Shown: positions 8,904 to 18,120, counted from the stretch's first letter. The stretch is 64,000 nt of DNA from Kluyvera sp047971185 (GCF_047971185.1 NZ_JBKDZH010000018.1:62001-126000), one strand, 5' to 3'. Notes: generated by a model not told the origin, from the sequence alone. Translations and numbers: made by a program.

Positions 8904-9891
8904 TCAGGTTACGTTTATCTATGCGCTGTAAGGCCATCGAGAGCAGCAGGCTGCCCGCCAGGGTTATCGCAAAAACCCACGGGATATCCAGCGCGGGCCA
9001 GCTTTTGAGGTCGATATTCCAGCTTCGCAGCAGGTAAATAATAAAGGCGTGAAAACCGTAGATGCCCAGCGAGTGGCGAGAAATTAACCCCAATCCCGGC
9101 AAAATACGCTGATTCAGGGTGTTTTTAATCACGATGAACAGCGACGTCGCGCAGAGAAAGACCATCGGGCCACAGTACACATACCAGGTATCGCCAAAGT
9201 TACCGCGCCATTGCAGCTCATGCAGCGTGCCGCGCGAAATAATCCCGACCCCGAGGGCAAACAGCAGGCCACAGATCCACGTTAGCCCCTTGCGGCCGGT
9301 CTCCATCATGCCCAGCGCCCGGCCAAGCAGGCCATAAAGCACGTAGTAAAAGGTATCGCCGTTGATGTACAGATTCACCGGCAGCCAGGTCGCGCCGTCG
9401 GTTTTGAGCGGCGGGGTGTTCGGGTTGGCGACAATACCGATGACCACCATCAGCGCGAACAGCATTTTGCCGCTGATGGCTTTTACCTCAATCAGCGGTG
9501 AGACCAGATAAATCACCATGATGGCGAAGAAAAACCACAGATGGTAGAAAACCGGCTTTTGCAGCAGATTCTTCAGCGATGTCTCAAGGTTGATTTGGGT
9601 AAAGGCGGCAATGAAGAGCAGGGCGAGGGTGCTGTAAAATAGCAGGCATAGCGCAATGCGCAGGAAATGGCGCGGCTGCGCGCTGCGCTGGCCAAAAAAC
9701 AGGTAGCCGGAAATCATAAAAAACAGCGGTACGCTGACGCGTGAGGCCGAATTCAGGACGTTAGCCAGATCCCAACTGAACGGGCTGATGTCGTGCGGGT
9801 GGGTCACAAACCAGGTTGTGGTATGGATCATCACCACCATCAGGCAGGCAATACCGCGTAAGTTATCAATCCAGCTAATTTTTTCTTGCAT
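8896..9891 (-). CDS. wecH: O-acetyltransferase WecH (acyltransferase-3 family)
   Basis: 331 residues with about ten membrane segments, the same length as E. coli WecH. The acyltransferase-3 signature near the N-terminus (WIDNLRGIACLMVVMIHTT, with the conserved Arg and His) and FFMISGYLFF are present. In E. coli the protein O-acetylates enterobacterial common antigen at the inner membrane. It is convergent with yiaB and divergent from ysaB. Confidence 0.9.
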   Translation of the reverse strand: MQEKISWIDNLRGIACLMVVMIHTTTWFVTHPHDISPFSWDLANVLNSASRVSVPLFFMISGYLFFGQRSAQPRHFLRIALCLLFYSTLALLFIAAFTQINLETSLKNLLQKPVFYHLWFFFAIMVIYLVSPLIEVKAISGKMLFALMVVIGIVANPNTPPLKTDGATWLPVNLYINGDTFYYVLYGLLGRALGMMETGRKGLTWICGLLFALGVGIISRGTLHELQWRGNFGDTWYVYCGPMVFLCATSLFIVIKNTLNQRILPGLGLISRHSLGIYGFHAFIIYLLRSWNIDLKSWPALDIPWVFAITLAGSLLLSMALQRIDKRNLIS

Positions 9892-10062
9892 CAGATACCC
9901 TAATCTCCGCTATAAATATATTCAGACCACGCTGCCGTAGGCGCTATTTCACTGGATAATTCTGAGTTTTGCACCCTTGTGCTTGTAGAGTTATGGTGAG
10001 GTTCGCACAATGCGGAAGTGTGATAGGGGACAGCCTAAAATAATAGCCTGGTAAGATAAATA

Positions 10063-10368
10063 ATGATGATGAAGTCTCTCCCTCCTTTGCTGGCGCTGGT
10101 GCTGCTGGCGGGGTGCTCGTCGGCCGAGCCGCCAGCGGCGCAAAAAACGCAAAGCGCAAAAATGAATCCGGCGCGCTCGCTGAGCATGGAGCAGCTCTGT
10201 AAAGACAACGCGGCGGAGCGCTATAACACCGCGCCGCAGAAAATAGACGTCACTGGATTTGAACGTTTCCAGGGCAGCTACGAGCTGCGCGGCTATACGG
10301 CGCGTAACGAAAGTTTTGTCTGCTCATTCGACGCCGACGGCGGCTTTTTACACCTCTCAATGCGTTAA
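10063..10368 (+). CDS. ysaB: YsaB-family lipoprotein
   Basis: 101 residues, beginning MMMKS with a lipobox LLAGC (Cys18), so probably exported and lipid-anchored. The C-terminal two thirds (KIDVTGFERFQGSYELRGYT, then FVCSFDADGGFLHLSMR) match E. coli YsaB strongly, including two Cys that could pair. Three Met codons are in tandem and the first is kept by comparison with the family. The function is unknown. It lies upstream of glyQ, as in E. coli, and has its own terminator. Confidence 0.85.
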   Translation: MMMKSLPPLLALVLLAGCSSAEPPAAQKTQSAKMNPARSLSMEQLCKDNAAERYNTAPQKIDVTGFERFQGSYELRGYTARNESFVCSFDADGGFLHLSMR

Positions 10369-10404
10369 AACAGGCCCGGGAGCAGCAAGATCCGGCCTGT
10401 TTTC
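10367..10404 (+). terminator. ysaB terminator
   Basis: An inverted repeat AAAACAGGCC / GGCCTGTTTT starting in the ysaB stop codon, with an 18-nt loop and a T run. It separates ysaB from glyQS. Confidence 0.7.
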
Positions 10405-10506
10405 CCCAATTTTCCTTAAACAATCCCCTTTCATACTGTATATCTCGCAGCCAGCGGGTATACTGACTGCTTCCTTTAAATCCACACGTATCCAGCACGA
10501 AATCAT

Positions 10507-11418
10507 ATGCAAAAGTTTGATACCAGGACCTTCCAGGGCCTGATCCTGACCTTACAGGATTACTGGGCTCGTCAGGGCTGCACCATTGTTCAACCACTGG
10601 ACATGGAAGTTGGCGCGGGCACTTCTCACCCAATGACCTGCCTGCGTGCGTTGGGGCCGGAGCCGATGGCGACCGCCTACGTGCAGCCGTCCCGCCGTCC
10701 AACCGATGGCCGCTATGGCGAAAACCCGAACCGTTTACAGCACTACTACCAGTTCCAGGTGGTGATTAAGCCGTCTCCGGAAAATATTCAGGAGCTGTAC
10801 CTTGGATCGCTGAAAGAGCTGGGTATGGACCCGACCATCCACGATATTCGCTTCGTGGAAGACAACTGGGAAAACCCGACGCTGGGCGCCTGGGGTCTGG
10901 GTTGGGAAGTGTGGCTGAACGGTATGGAAGTCACGCAGTTCACCTACTTCCAGCAGGTCGGTGGCCTGGAGTGTAAGCCGGTGACCGGTGAAATCACCTA
11001 CGGTCTGGAGCGTCTGGCCATGTACATTCAGGGCGTAGACAGCGTTTACGACCTGGTCTGGAGCGACGGCCCGCTGGGTAAAACCACCTACGGCGACGTG
11101 TTCCATCAGAACGAAGTGGAGCAATCCACCTATAACTTCGAATACGCCGACGTCGACTTCCTGTTCTCCTGCTTCGAGCAGTATGAGAAAGAAGCCCAGC
11201 AGCTGCTGGCGCTGGAAAACCCGCTGCCGCTGCCTGCCTACGAGCGTATTCTTAAGGCTGCCCATAGCTTTAACCTGCTGGATGCGCGTAAAGCCATCTC
11301 CGTCACCGAGCGTCAGCGCTACATTCTGCGCATTCGCACCCTGACCAAAGCAGTGGCAGAAGCTTACTACGCTTCCCGTGAGGCCCTTGGCTTCCCGATG
11401 TGCAACAAGAATAAATAA
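10507..11418 (+). CDS. glyQ: Glycine-tRNA ligase alpha subunit
   Basis: The catalytic subunit of the bacterial alpha2beta2 glycyl-tRNA synthetase, which attaches glycine to tRNA-Gly. 303 residues, the standard length, almost identical to E. coli GlyQ. Class II motifs are seen around QPSRRPTDGRYGENPNR and in EITYGLERLAMYIQG. An essential housekeeping gene, followed after 9 bp by glyS in one operon. Confidence 0.98.
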   Translation: MQKFDTRTFQGLILTLQDYWARQGCTIVQPLDMEVGAGTSHPMTCLRALGPEPMATAYVQPSRRPTDGRYGENPNRLQHYYQFQVVIKPSPENIQELYLGSLKELGMDPTIHDIRFVEDNWENPTLGAWGLGWEVWLNGMEVTQFTYFQQVGGLECKPVTGEITYGLERLAMYIQGVDSVYDLVWSDGPLGKTTYGDVFHQNEVEQSTYNFEYADVDFLFSCFEQYEKEAQQLLALENPLPLPAYERILKAAHSFNLLDARKAISVTERQRYILRIRTLTKAVAEAYYASREALGFPMCNKNK

Positions 11419-11427
11419 GAGGCGGCC

Positions 11428-13497
11428 ATGTCTGAGAAAACTTTCCTGGTGGAAATCGGCACTGAAGAGCTGCCACCAAAAGCGCTGCGCAACCTGGCGG
11501 AATCTTTTGCGGCCAACGTGACCGCAGAGCTGGATAACGCTGGCCTCGCGCACGGTAAAGTTGAATGGTTTGCTGCCCCGCGCCGTCTGGCGCTGAAAGT
11601 GGCGAATCTGGCGGCCGCGCAGGCGGATCGCGAAGTCGAAAAACGCGGTCCGGCGATTGCCCAGGCGTTCGACGCTGAAGGTAAACCGAGCAAAGCGGCA
11701 GAAGGCTGGGCGCGTGGCTGCGGTATCACCGTCGATCAGGCCGAGCGTCTGACCACCGACAAAGGTGAATGGCTGCTGTATCGCGCACACGTGAAGGGCG
11801 AAAGCACCGAAGCGCTGCTGCCGAACATGATTGCCACCTCGCTGGCGAAACTGCCGATCCCGAAACTGATGCGCTGGGGTGCCAACGACGTGCACTTCGT
11901 GCGTCCGGTTCACACCGTGACCCTGCTACTGGGCGATCAGGTGATCCCGGCCACCATTCTGGGTATTCAGTCTGACCGCGTGATTCGCGGCCATCGCTTT
12001 ATGGGCGAGCCGGAGTTCACCATCGACAATGCCGACCAGTACCCGCAGATTCTGCTGGAACGCGGCATGGTGATGGCGGACTACGAAGCGCGTAAAGCAA
12101 AAATCAAAGCGGACGCGGAAGAAGCGGCACGCAAGATTGGCGGCAACGCCGACCTGAGCGAAAGCCTGCTGGAAGAAGTGACCTCGCTGGTGGAATGGCC
12201 GGTGGTGCTGACCGCGAAGTTTGAAGAGAAATTCCTCGCGGTACCGGCGGAAGCGCTGGTGTACACCATGAAGGGCGACCAGAAGTACTTCCCGGTTTAC
12301 GACAACGCGGGCAAGCTGCTGCCAAACTTCATCTTCGTGGCGAACATCGAATCGAAAGATCCGCAGCAGATTATCGCCGGTAACGAGAAGGTGGTTCGTC
12401 CGCGTCTGGCGGATGCCGAGTTCTTCTTTAATACCGACCGTAAAAAGCGTCTGGAAGATAACCTGCCGCGTCTGCAGACCGTGCTGTTCCAGCAGCAGCT
12501 GGGCACGCTGCGCGACAAAACTGACCGTATTCAGGCCCTGGCGGGCTGGATCGCCGGCCAGATTGGCGCTGACGTGAACCACGCTACCCGCGCGGGCCTG
12601 CTGTCTAAGTGTGACCTGATGACCAACATGGTCTTCGAGTTCACCGACACCCAGGGCGTGATGGGCATGCACTACGCGCGTCACGATGGCGAAGCGGAAG
12701 ATGTGGCCGTGGCGCTGAACGAGCAGTATCAGCCGCGCTTTGCCGGCGATGACCTGCCGTCTAACCCGGTAGCCTGTGCCGTAGCGATTGCCGACAAGAT
12801 GGACACCCTCGCGGGTATCTTCGGTATCGGCCAGCATCCGAAAGGCGACAAAGACCCGTTTGCGCTGCGTCGTGCCGCGCTGGGCGTGCTGCGTATTATC
12901 GTTGAGAAGAACCTCAATCTGGATCTGCAAACCCTCACCGAAGAAGCGGTGCGTCTGTACGGCGACAAGCTGACCAACGCGAAAGTGGTCGATGACGTGA
13001 TCGACTTTATGCTGGGTCGTTTCCGTGCCTGGTATCAGGACGAAGGTTATACCGTTGACACCATCCAGGCGGTACTGGCGCGTCGTCCGACCCGTCCGGC
13101 AGACTTCGATGCGCGTATGAAGGCGGTGTCTCACTTCCGTACTCTGGAAGAGTCCTCTGCGCTGGCTGCGGCCAACAAGCGTGTGTCGAACATTCTGGCG
13201 AAGTCTGACGAGACGCTGAACGATATCGTTCACGCCTCCGTCCTGAAAGACGCGGCGGAAATCAAGCTGGCGGGCCACCTGGTGGTGCTGCGCGATAAGC
13301 TTCAGCCGTACTTTGCCGAGGGTCGCTATCAGGAAGCGTTGATTGAACTGGCGTCCCTGCGCGAGCCGGTAGACACCTTCTTCGAGAACGTGATGGTCAA
13401 CGCCGACGACAAAGACGTGCGTATCAACCGTCTGACGCTGCTGTCCAAACTGCGCGAATTGTTCCTGCAGGTAGCGGATATTTCGCTGCTCCAGTAA
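11428..13497 (+). CDS. glyS: Glycine-tRNA ligase beta subunit
   Basis: 689 residues, the usual GlyS length. It supplies tRNA recognition for the GlyQS synthetase: an N-terminal region starting TFLVEIGTEELPPKAL, a central HD-like domain, and a C-terminal DALR-type anticodon-binding region (VDTFFENVMVNADD, then NRLTLLSKLRELF). The ribosome-binding site GAGGCGG lies just ahead of the ATG. A strong terminator follows. Confidence 0.98.
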   Translation: MSEKTFLVEIGTEELPPKALRNLAESFAANVTAELDNAGLAHGKVEWFAAPRRLALKVANLAAAQADREVEKRGPAIAQAFDAEGKPSKAAEGWARGCGITVDQAERLTTDKGEWLLYRAHVKGESTEALLPNMIATSLAKLPIPKLMRWGANDVHFVRPVHTVTLLLGDQVIPATILGIQSDRVIRGHRFMGEPEFTIDNADQYPQILLERGMVMADYEARKAKIKADAEEAARKIGGNADLSESLLEEVTSLVEWPVVLTAKFEEKFLAVPAEALVYTMKGDQKYFPVYDNAGKLLPNFIFVANIESKDPQQIIAGNEKVVRPRLADAEFFFNTDRKKRLEDNLPRLQTVLFQQQLGTLRDKTDRIQALAGWIAGQIGADVNHATRAGLLSKCDLMTNMVFEFTDTQGVMGMHYARHDGEAEDVAVALNEQYQPRFAGDDLPSNPVACAVAIADKMDTLAGIFGIGQHPKGDKDPFALRRAALGVLRIIVEKNLNLDLQTLTEEAVRLYGDKLTNAKVVDDVIDFMLGRFRAWYQDEGYTVDTIQAVLARRPTRPADFDARMKAVSHFRTLEESSALAAANKRVSNILAKSDETLNDIVHASVLKDAAEIKLAGHLVVLRDKLQPYFAEGRYQEALIELASLREPVDTFFENVMVNADDKDVRINRLTLLSKLRELFLQVADISLLQ

Positions 13498-13513
13498 CAC
13501 GAAAGCGTTAAAT

Positions 13514-13541
13514 AAAAACCTGCCTGATGGCAGGTTTTTTT
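13514..13541 (+). terminator. glyQS terminator
   Basis: An 11-bp perfect stem AAAAACCTGCC / GGCAGGTTTTT with a TGAT loop and trailing T residues, 16 bp after the glyS stop. Confidence 0.9.
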
Positions 13542-13659
13542 ATATCTGTTGTTTTATTACGTGAATCATTAATAATTATCTTGCCTATAATGCATGTTGT
13601 TTTTATTGATGAATGAAAAATATTTTAGGAATACATTAAAATAGGTGGGTGATTATTTT

Positions 13660-13752
13660 AAGGTAGAATGCTGGTGGGTGCTTGAGACTGTTTGTCTCAG
13701 GTATTCACCGAAAGGCAAACAGAGAAAAGCCCCACCTGACTATAAATCAGAA
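13660..13752 (+). promoter_or_regulatory. Severed promoter and 5' leader of a hok-type toxin mRNA
   Basis: A -10-like TAGAAT at 13664-13669 is followed by a hairpin-forming leader: CTTGAGACTGTTTGTCTCAG, then GGCAAACAGAGAAAAGCCCC. The arrangement resembles the 5' leader of hok/sok mRNAs, where the 5' stem and translation-activator region lie. The leader stops at 13752, exactly where the IS150-like left end begins. The downstream half (mok/hok) resumes at 18194. The homology to hok leaders is recalled pattern, not a computed alignment. Confidence 0.65.
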
Positions 13753-13776
13753 TGCACTGCACCCATTTAGTTGGAC
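13753..13776 (+). repeat. Left terminal inverted repeat (IR-L) of the IS/ars element
   Basis: Begins TGCACTGCACCC and ends AGTTGGAC, typical of IS150-group ends. It matches the outer right repeat at 18 of 24 positions. The preceding GAA is the proposed target duplication. Confidence 0.8.
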
Positions 13777-13795
13777 TCTCTAATTGGAGAGTCCC

Positions 13796-14305
13796 ATGTC
13801 CAGACGTAAATATACCTTTGAAGAACGCCTCCAGGTGGTTATGCATTATTTCACTACTGATGAGGGTTATCGTTTGACATCAGCACGCTTCGACGTCCCT
13901 CGAACCCAGGTAAGATTATGGGTTGCAGCCTATGATGCTTATGGGGAAGAGGGATTAAAATCCAGGGACAAGGGAGTCTCTGTTGACCCAGAGGTCAGAA
14001 TTGAAGCTGTTAGAGCTGTACTTTCAGGTCAGATTTCCCAAACGCAGGCGGCTGCCAAATTTAAAGTTGCTGGCGCCGCTTCGATAGGCAAATGGATAAA
14101 AGTGTTCAACGAACATGGAGAGGACGGTTTGCGTTCTTTACGTGTTGGTAAGAAAAGGGCACCCCATATGATTGATGACCCTGTTAAAGCGGAAGCTGTA
14201 CTGGAATATTCGAAGGATAAACGGATTCGAGAGTTGGAAAAAAAAGTCCACTTCCTTGAATTACGAGTTCTTTATCTAAAAAAGCTGAAAGCCTTGGTTC
14301 GGTAA
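13796..14305 (+). CDS. IS3-family (IS150-group) transposase OrfA
   Basis: 169 residues. Two helix-turn-helix regions (KYTFEERLQVVMHYF with VPRTQVRLWV, and SQTQAAAKFKVAG) precede a C-terminal leucine-zipper-like coil (IRELEKKVHFLELRVLYLKKLK). This matches the InsJ type of IS150. The start at 13796 has GGAG upstream. A slippery heptamer A AAA AAG at 14278-14284 lies near its 3' end, where a -1 shift would join it to orfB and make the full OrfAB transposase, as is known for IS150. Confidence 0.9.
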   Translation: MSRRKYTFEERLQVVMHYFTTDEGYRLTSARFDVPRTQVRLWVAAYDAYGEEGLKSRDKGVSVDPEVRIEAVRAVLSGQISQTQAAAKFKVAGAASIGKWIKVFNEHGEDGLRSLRVGKKRAPHMIDDPVKAEAVLEYSKDKRIRELEKKVHFLELRVLYLKKLKALVR

Positions 14306-15171
14306 GAGAGAAGGTTCAGGTTATCAATGAACTAAGGCAGTACTACCCATTAGAGCACCTGCTTCAGATAGCTCAGATACCCCGGAGTACATTTTACTAT
14401 CACCTGAAAGGACTTAAATCTCCGGGGAAATATGATGATATAAGAAGTCGAATCAAAGAGATATATTTTGATAACCGTGGTCGTTACGGCTATCGCAGAA
14501 TTACGCTTGCTCTCAGACGAGAAATTGGCGTAATCAATCATAAAGTCGTTCAACGATTGATGACATCAATGGTTCTTAAAGCAACCATCAAAGTTAAGCG
14601 CTACAGTTCATGGCGTGGTGAGTGTGGTGAAATTGCTGAAAACATTCTGAAGAGAAACTTTAAAGCCACGCGACCTAATGAGAAATGGGTCACTGATGTG
14701 ACTGAATTTGCGGTAAATGGCCGGAAACTCTATCTTTCCCCTATCATCGATCTCTTTAATAACGAAGTTATTTCCTACAGTATTTCAGAACGCCCTGCGA
14801 TGTCGATGATTGATGAAATGCTATTGAAGGCATTCGCCAGGCTGGATGACGACAGTAGGCCAGTACTTCACTCCGATCAGGGCTGGCAATACCGACACCG
14901 TTGGTATCAGTATCAGTATCAGTTGAAGTCTTCTGGTATCCTGCAAAGTATGTCCCGAAAGGGAAACTGCCTGGATAATGCCTGTGCTGAGTGTTTTTTC
15001 GGGGCATTGAAATCAGAGTGTTTTTATACCAGTGAATTCAATGATATTGATGAACTCAAGGTGTTTCTTGAGGACTATATCCGCTATTACAATACCCGTC
15101 GGATCAGCATTAAATTAAAAGGCCTTAGTCCGGTTGAGTATCGTCTGAAGGCCTACCCATTACGAATTTAG
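14284..15171 (+). CDS. IS3-family (IS150-group) transposase OrfB (DDE domain), read by -1 frameshift
   Basis: An open frame from the slippery site to 15171, about 296 codons, with no obvious own start codon before 14557. It is probably expressed only as an OrfAB fusion. The rve/DDE integrase core is complete: first Asp in NEKWVTDVTEF, second Asp in VLHSDQGWQY and Glu in the CAECFFGALKSE stretch. It ends KGLSPVEYRLKAYPLRI. The element therefore looks competent. No terminal repeat follows the stop directly. arsH begins 9 bp away on the other strand. Confidence 0.9.
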   Translation, partial: AESLGSVREKVQVINELRQYYPLEHLLQIAQIPRSTFYYHLKGLKSPGKYDDIRSRIKEIYFDNRGRYGYRRITLALRREIGVINHKVVQRLMTSMVLKATIKVKRYSSWRGECGEIAENILKRNFKATRPNEKWVTDVTEFAVNGRKLYLSPIIDLFNNEVISYSISERPAMSMIDEMLLKAFARLDDDSRPVLHSDQGWQYRHRWYQYQYQLKSSGILQSMSRKGNCLDNACAECFFGALKSECFYTSEFNDIDELKVFLEDYIRYYNTRRISIKLKGLSPVEYRLKAYPLRI

Positions 15172-15179
15172 TTCTGGTA

Positions 15180-15878
15180 TCAGATTTTGCTCTGATTAAC
15201 GCGTGCTGATAACGCTTGGTGGCTCTCTTTTCGCTCGCTGTAGCGATCGGCAAGGTATCCCGTATGCCCTTTCAGTAGCAGCGTTATTTTAAATAGTTCC
15301 TCAGTGACATCAACGATACGGTCGTACCATGAGGACGGCTTCATGCGCCCATTTTCATCGAATTCCTGCCAGGCTTTTGCTACGGAGGACTGGTTGGGAA
15401 TTGTGAACATACGCATCCACCGGCCCAGTATCCGCATCTGGTTAACAGCATTGAAGGACTGTGACCCGCCGCAGACCTGCATTACTGCGAGAGTTTTTCC
15501 CTGAGAGGGGCGAACAGCGCCTTCACTTAATGGAATCCAGTCAATCTGAGCTTTCATTATCGCGCTCATGGCACCGTGCCGTTCCGGGGAACTCCAGACC
15601 ATTCCATCACACCATCTGACCAGGCTGCGAAGCTCAACGACTTTCGGATGCGTTTCTGGCGCATCGTCGGGTAACGGTAGCCCTGAAGGATTAAACATTT
15701 TCACTTCTGCGCCCATGACTGACAGCAGCCTTCCAGCTTCTTCTGCTGCAAAGCGGCTGTAGGAACGTTCTCGCACTGAACCGTACAGGATCAGGATTCT
15801 GGGGGGCTCCTGCAGGTGCAGGCGTTCGGCAATGTGTTGATCAAAGCATTCAGTATTCAGGGCAGGAAATTGTTCCAT
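15180..15878 (-). CDS. arsH: ArsH, NADPH-dependent FMN oxidoreductase of arsenic resistance
   Basis: 232 residues of the flavodoxin-like NADPH:FMN reductase family. The FMN-binding loop is LILYGSVRERSYSR near residue 28, and WSSPERHGAMSAIMKAQIDW is the characteristic ArsH segment. ArsH enzymes oxidise trivalent organoarsenicals to less toxic pentavalent forms or relieve oxidative stress. The ribosome-binding site GGAGGAG precedes the ATG at 15878. It is transcribed divergently from arsRBC, the arrangement found in plasmid and transposon arsHRBC clusters. Confidence 0.93.
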   Translation of the reverse strand: MEQFPALNTECFDQHIAERLHLQEPPRILILYGSVRERSYSRFAAEEAGRLLSVMGAEVKMFNPSGLPLPDDAPETHPKVVELRSLVRWCDGMVWSSPERHGAMSAIMKAQIDWIPLSEGAVRPSQGKTLAVMQVCGGSQSFNAVNQMRILGRWMRMFTIPNQSSVAKAWQEFDENGRMKPSSWYDRIVDVTEELFKITLLLKGHTGYLADRYSERKESHQALSARVNQSKI

Positions 15879-15914
15879 TTTTCTCCTCCGGAGAGAGCAG
15901 GTGATTTCAAAATC

Positions 15915-15942
15915 AATACATATGATTTACCATATGTGTATT
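15915..15942. promoter_or_regulatory. Probable ArsR operator between arsH and arsR
   Basis: An imperfect inverted repeat AATACATATG-N6-CATATGTGTATT in the 85-bp divergent arsH/arsR promoter region. Its size, AT-rich dyad form and place fit ArsR/SmtB operators, so one ArsR dimer could control both directions. Assignment by position and symmetry only. Confidence 0.6.
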
Positions 15943-15963
15943 CTAAAGGGAACGGAGTGAAAA

Positions 15964-16284
15964 ATGCTACAACCTGTTCAGCTTTTCAAAATCCTGTCGG
16001 ATGAAACCCGGCTCGCCATCGTCATGCTTCTCCGGGAGTCCGGAGAACTGTGCGTCTGCGATATCTGTGCGGCCACCTCCGAATCGCAGCCCAAAATATC
16101 GCGACATATGGCTATCCTGCGCGAGGCCGGGCTGGTACTTGACCGTCGGGAAGGCAAATGGATCCACTATCGTCTGTCACCCCACATACCGGCATGGGCA
16201 GCAGAGACAATCACGACGACCTGGCAGTGTATGCGGGAGGATGTGCGTGAATGGCTGGATAAATCAGCCTGCACCTCCTGCTGA
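15964..16284 (+). CDS. arsR: Arsenite-responsive repressor ArsR
   Basis: 106 residues, ArsR/SmtB winged helix. The As(III)/Sb(III)-binding motif ELCVCDIC places Cys30, Cys32 and Cys35 at the start of the recognition region, as in the E. coli/R773-type sensor. The helix SESQPKISRHMAILREAGLV is the DNA-reading helix. A GGAG ribosome-binding site lies 6 bp upstream of the ATG. The repressor leaves its operator on binding arsenite and so induces arsBC and probably arsH. Confidence 0.95.
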   Translation: MLQPVQLFKILSDETRLAIVMLLRESGELCVCDICAATSESQPKISRHMAILREAGLVLDRREGKWIHYRLSPHIPAWAAETITTTWQCMREDVREWLDKSACTSC

Positions 16285-16328
16285 GAAAGAAAAACACATT
16301 TACATAATCATATATAACGGAGTCTGAT

Positions 16329-17618
16329 ATGCTTTTGGCAGGGAGTATATTTTTACTGACGCTGGTACTGGTGATCTGGCAACCCAGAGGCCTGAGTATT
16401 GGCTGGAGCGCGAGTATCGGGGCAGTGCTGGCGCTGGGAACCGGTGTCATCCATATCGCTGATATTCCCGTTGTCTGGAATATCGTCTGGAACGCTACAG
16501 CGGCATTTATTGCGGTCATCATCATCAGCCTGCTGCTCGATGAGTCCGGCTTCTTTGAATGGGCCGCACTGCACGTCTCCCGCTGGGGTAACGGACGTGG
16601 CCGCCTGCTGTTCACCTGGATAGTCTTGCTCGGTGCCGCTGTTGCTGCGTTGTTTGCCAATGACGGCGCCGCGTTGATCCTGACGCCGATTGTGATTGCG
16701 ATGCTGCTCGCACTGGGGTTCAGCCAGGGCACGACACTGGCCTTTGTCATGGCCGCAGGATTTATTGCAGATACGGCCAGCCTGCCACTCATTGTTTCTA
16801 ACCTGGTGAATATCGTCTCGGCGGACTTCTTTGGTCTGGGCTTTACGCAGTACGCCTCCGTTATGATCCCCGTGGATGCGGCAGCGATTGCGGCCACGCT
16901 GATCATGCTGCATCTCTTCTTCCGCAGGGATATTCCGGCCACGTACGACGTTTCGCTGCTGAAGACGCCTGCCAGCGCGATCAAGGATCCGGCAACCTTC
17001 AGGGCGGGCTGGATTGTCCTGTTATTGCTGCTTGTCGGTTTCTTTGTTCTGGAGCCGCTGGGGATCCCGGTCAGTGCGATAGCGGCGGCTGGCGCAGCAG
17101 TGCTGTTTGTGGTGGCGAAAAGAGGCCATGCCATCAACACAGGGAAAGTCCTGCGCGGTGCGCCATGGCAGATCGTTATTTTCTCGCTGGGCATGTACCT
17201 CGTGGTCTATGGCCTGCGCAATGCAGGGCTCACGGAGTACCTGTCTGGCGTGCTGAATCTGCTGGCAGACAAGGGGTTATGGGCAGCGACGTTCGGCACC
17301 GGCTTCCTGACGGCATTTCTCTCATCAGTGATGAACAATATGCCGACGGTACTGATTGGCGCGCTGTCGATTGACGGGAGTACGGCGACCGGCGTCGTCA
17401 AAGAGGCAATGATTTATGCCAATGTGATTGGCTGCGATTTAGGCCCGAAAATCACTCCGATTGGCAGTCTGGCAACCCTGCTGTGGCTACATGTGCTTGC
17501 CCAGAAAAATATAAAGATTACCTGGGGATATTACTTCCGTACCGGCATTGTTATGACTGTGCCGGTGCTGTTTGTCACTCTGGCCGCGCTGGCGTGGCGG
17601 CTCTCTGTCACTTTGTAA
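16329..17618 (+). CDS. arsB: Arsenite/antimonite efflux permease ArsB
   Basis: 429 residues, the standard length, with about 12 hydrophobic segments. Typical segments NDGAALILTPIVIAML and LGPKITPIGSLATLLWLHVL are present. It exports As(OH)3 or Sb(OH)3 across the inner membrane in exchange for protons. No arsA ATPase is present, so the pump runs on the proton gradient alone. It lies 44 bp after arsR and 12 bp before arsC, in one operon. Confidence 0.96.
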   Translation: MLLAGSIFLLTLVLVIWQPRGLSIGWSASIGAVLALGTGVIHIADIPVVWNIVWNATAAFIAVIIISLLLDESGFFEWAALHVSRWGNGRGRLLFTWIVLLGAAVAALFANDGAALILTPIVIAMLLALGFSQGTTLAFVMAAGFIADTASLPLIVSNLVNIVSADFFGLGFTQYASVMIPVDAAAIAATLIMLHLFFRRDIPATYDVSLLKTPASAIKDPATFRAGWIVLLLLLVGFFVLEPLGIPVSAIAAAGAAVLFVVAKRGHAINTGKVLRGAPWQIVIFSLGMYLVVYGLRNAGLTEYLSGVLNLLADKGLWAATFGTGFLTAFLSSVMNNMPTVLIGALSIDGSTATGVVKEAMIYANVIGCDLGPKITPIGSLATLLWLHVLAQKNIKITWGYYFRTGIVMTVPVLFVTLAALAWRLSVTL

Positions 17619-17630
17619 TGAGATACTGAT

Positions 17631-18059
17631 ATGAGCAACATTACCATCTATCACAACCCGGCCTGTGGCACCTCACGCAACACGCTGGAGATGATCCGTA
17701 ACAGCGGCAACGAACCGACGATAATTTATTATCTCGATACGCCCCCGACCCACGATGAGCTTATTAAACTTATTTCAGATATGGGAATTACGGTACGTGC
17801 ATTGCTGCGCAAGAATGTTGAACCTTATGAACAGCTTGGTCTTGCTGATGGTAAGTTTACCGATGAGCAATTAATCGGGTTTATGCTGGAACATCCTATT
17901 CTGATTAATCGCCCTATCGTAGTAACCCCCTTGGGAACTCGTCTGTGTCGTCCTTCAGAAGTTGTTCTGGATATTATCCCGGAGTCTCAAAAAGGTGCAT
18001 TTACTAAAGAGGACGGTGAAAGAGTTGTTGATGAGAGCGGGAAGAAAGTGAGCCTATAA
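17631..18059 (+). CDS. arsC: Glutaredoxin-dependent arsenate reductase ArsC
   Basis: 142 residues. Reduces arsenate to arsenite, which ArsB then exports, using glutathione and glutaredoxin. The catalytic Cys12 lies in YHNPACGTSRNTL, and the substrate-binding Arg60, Arg94 and Arg107 of the R773 enzyme are all present. The last gene of arsRBC, followed by a hairpin terminator. Its 3' half is visibly more AT-rich than arsB. Confidence 0.96.
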   Translation: MSNITIYHNPACGTSRNTLEMIRNSGNEPTIIYYLDTPPTHDELIKLISDMGITVRALLRKNVEPYEQLGLADGKFTDEQLIGFMLEHPILINRPIVVTPLGTRLCRPSEVVLDIIPESQKGAFTKEDGERVVDESGKKVSL

Positions 18060-18120
18060 TAACCTGTAATATGGATTATTCGGTCGCTGTGAATATACTT
18101 TATCTGTGTCTGTAAATAAA

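Noticed and set aside
10735..11913. Long antisense open frame across glyQ/glyS
   Set aside because: A shadow of strongly conserved coding sequence on the other strand, with no ribosome-binding site or family resemblance. Similar shadows lie over glyS, bcsA, dpp and bisC.
14350..14553. Minus-strand 67-residue frame inside the IS
   Set aside because: It lies wholly within the orfB coding frame, which carries clear transposase motifs.
15172..15200. Expected right end of a normal IS150 just after orfB
   Set aside because: No sequence resembling GTCCAAC...TGCA is present there. The only match to the left end lies at 18170-18193.
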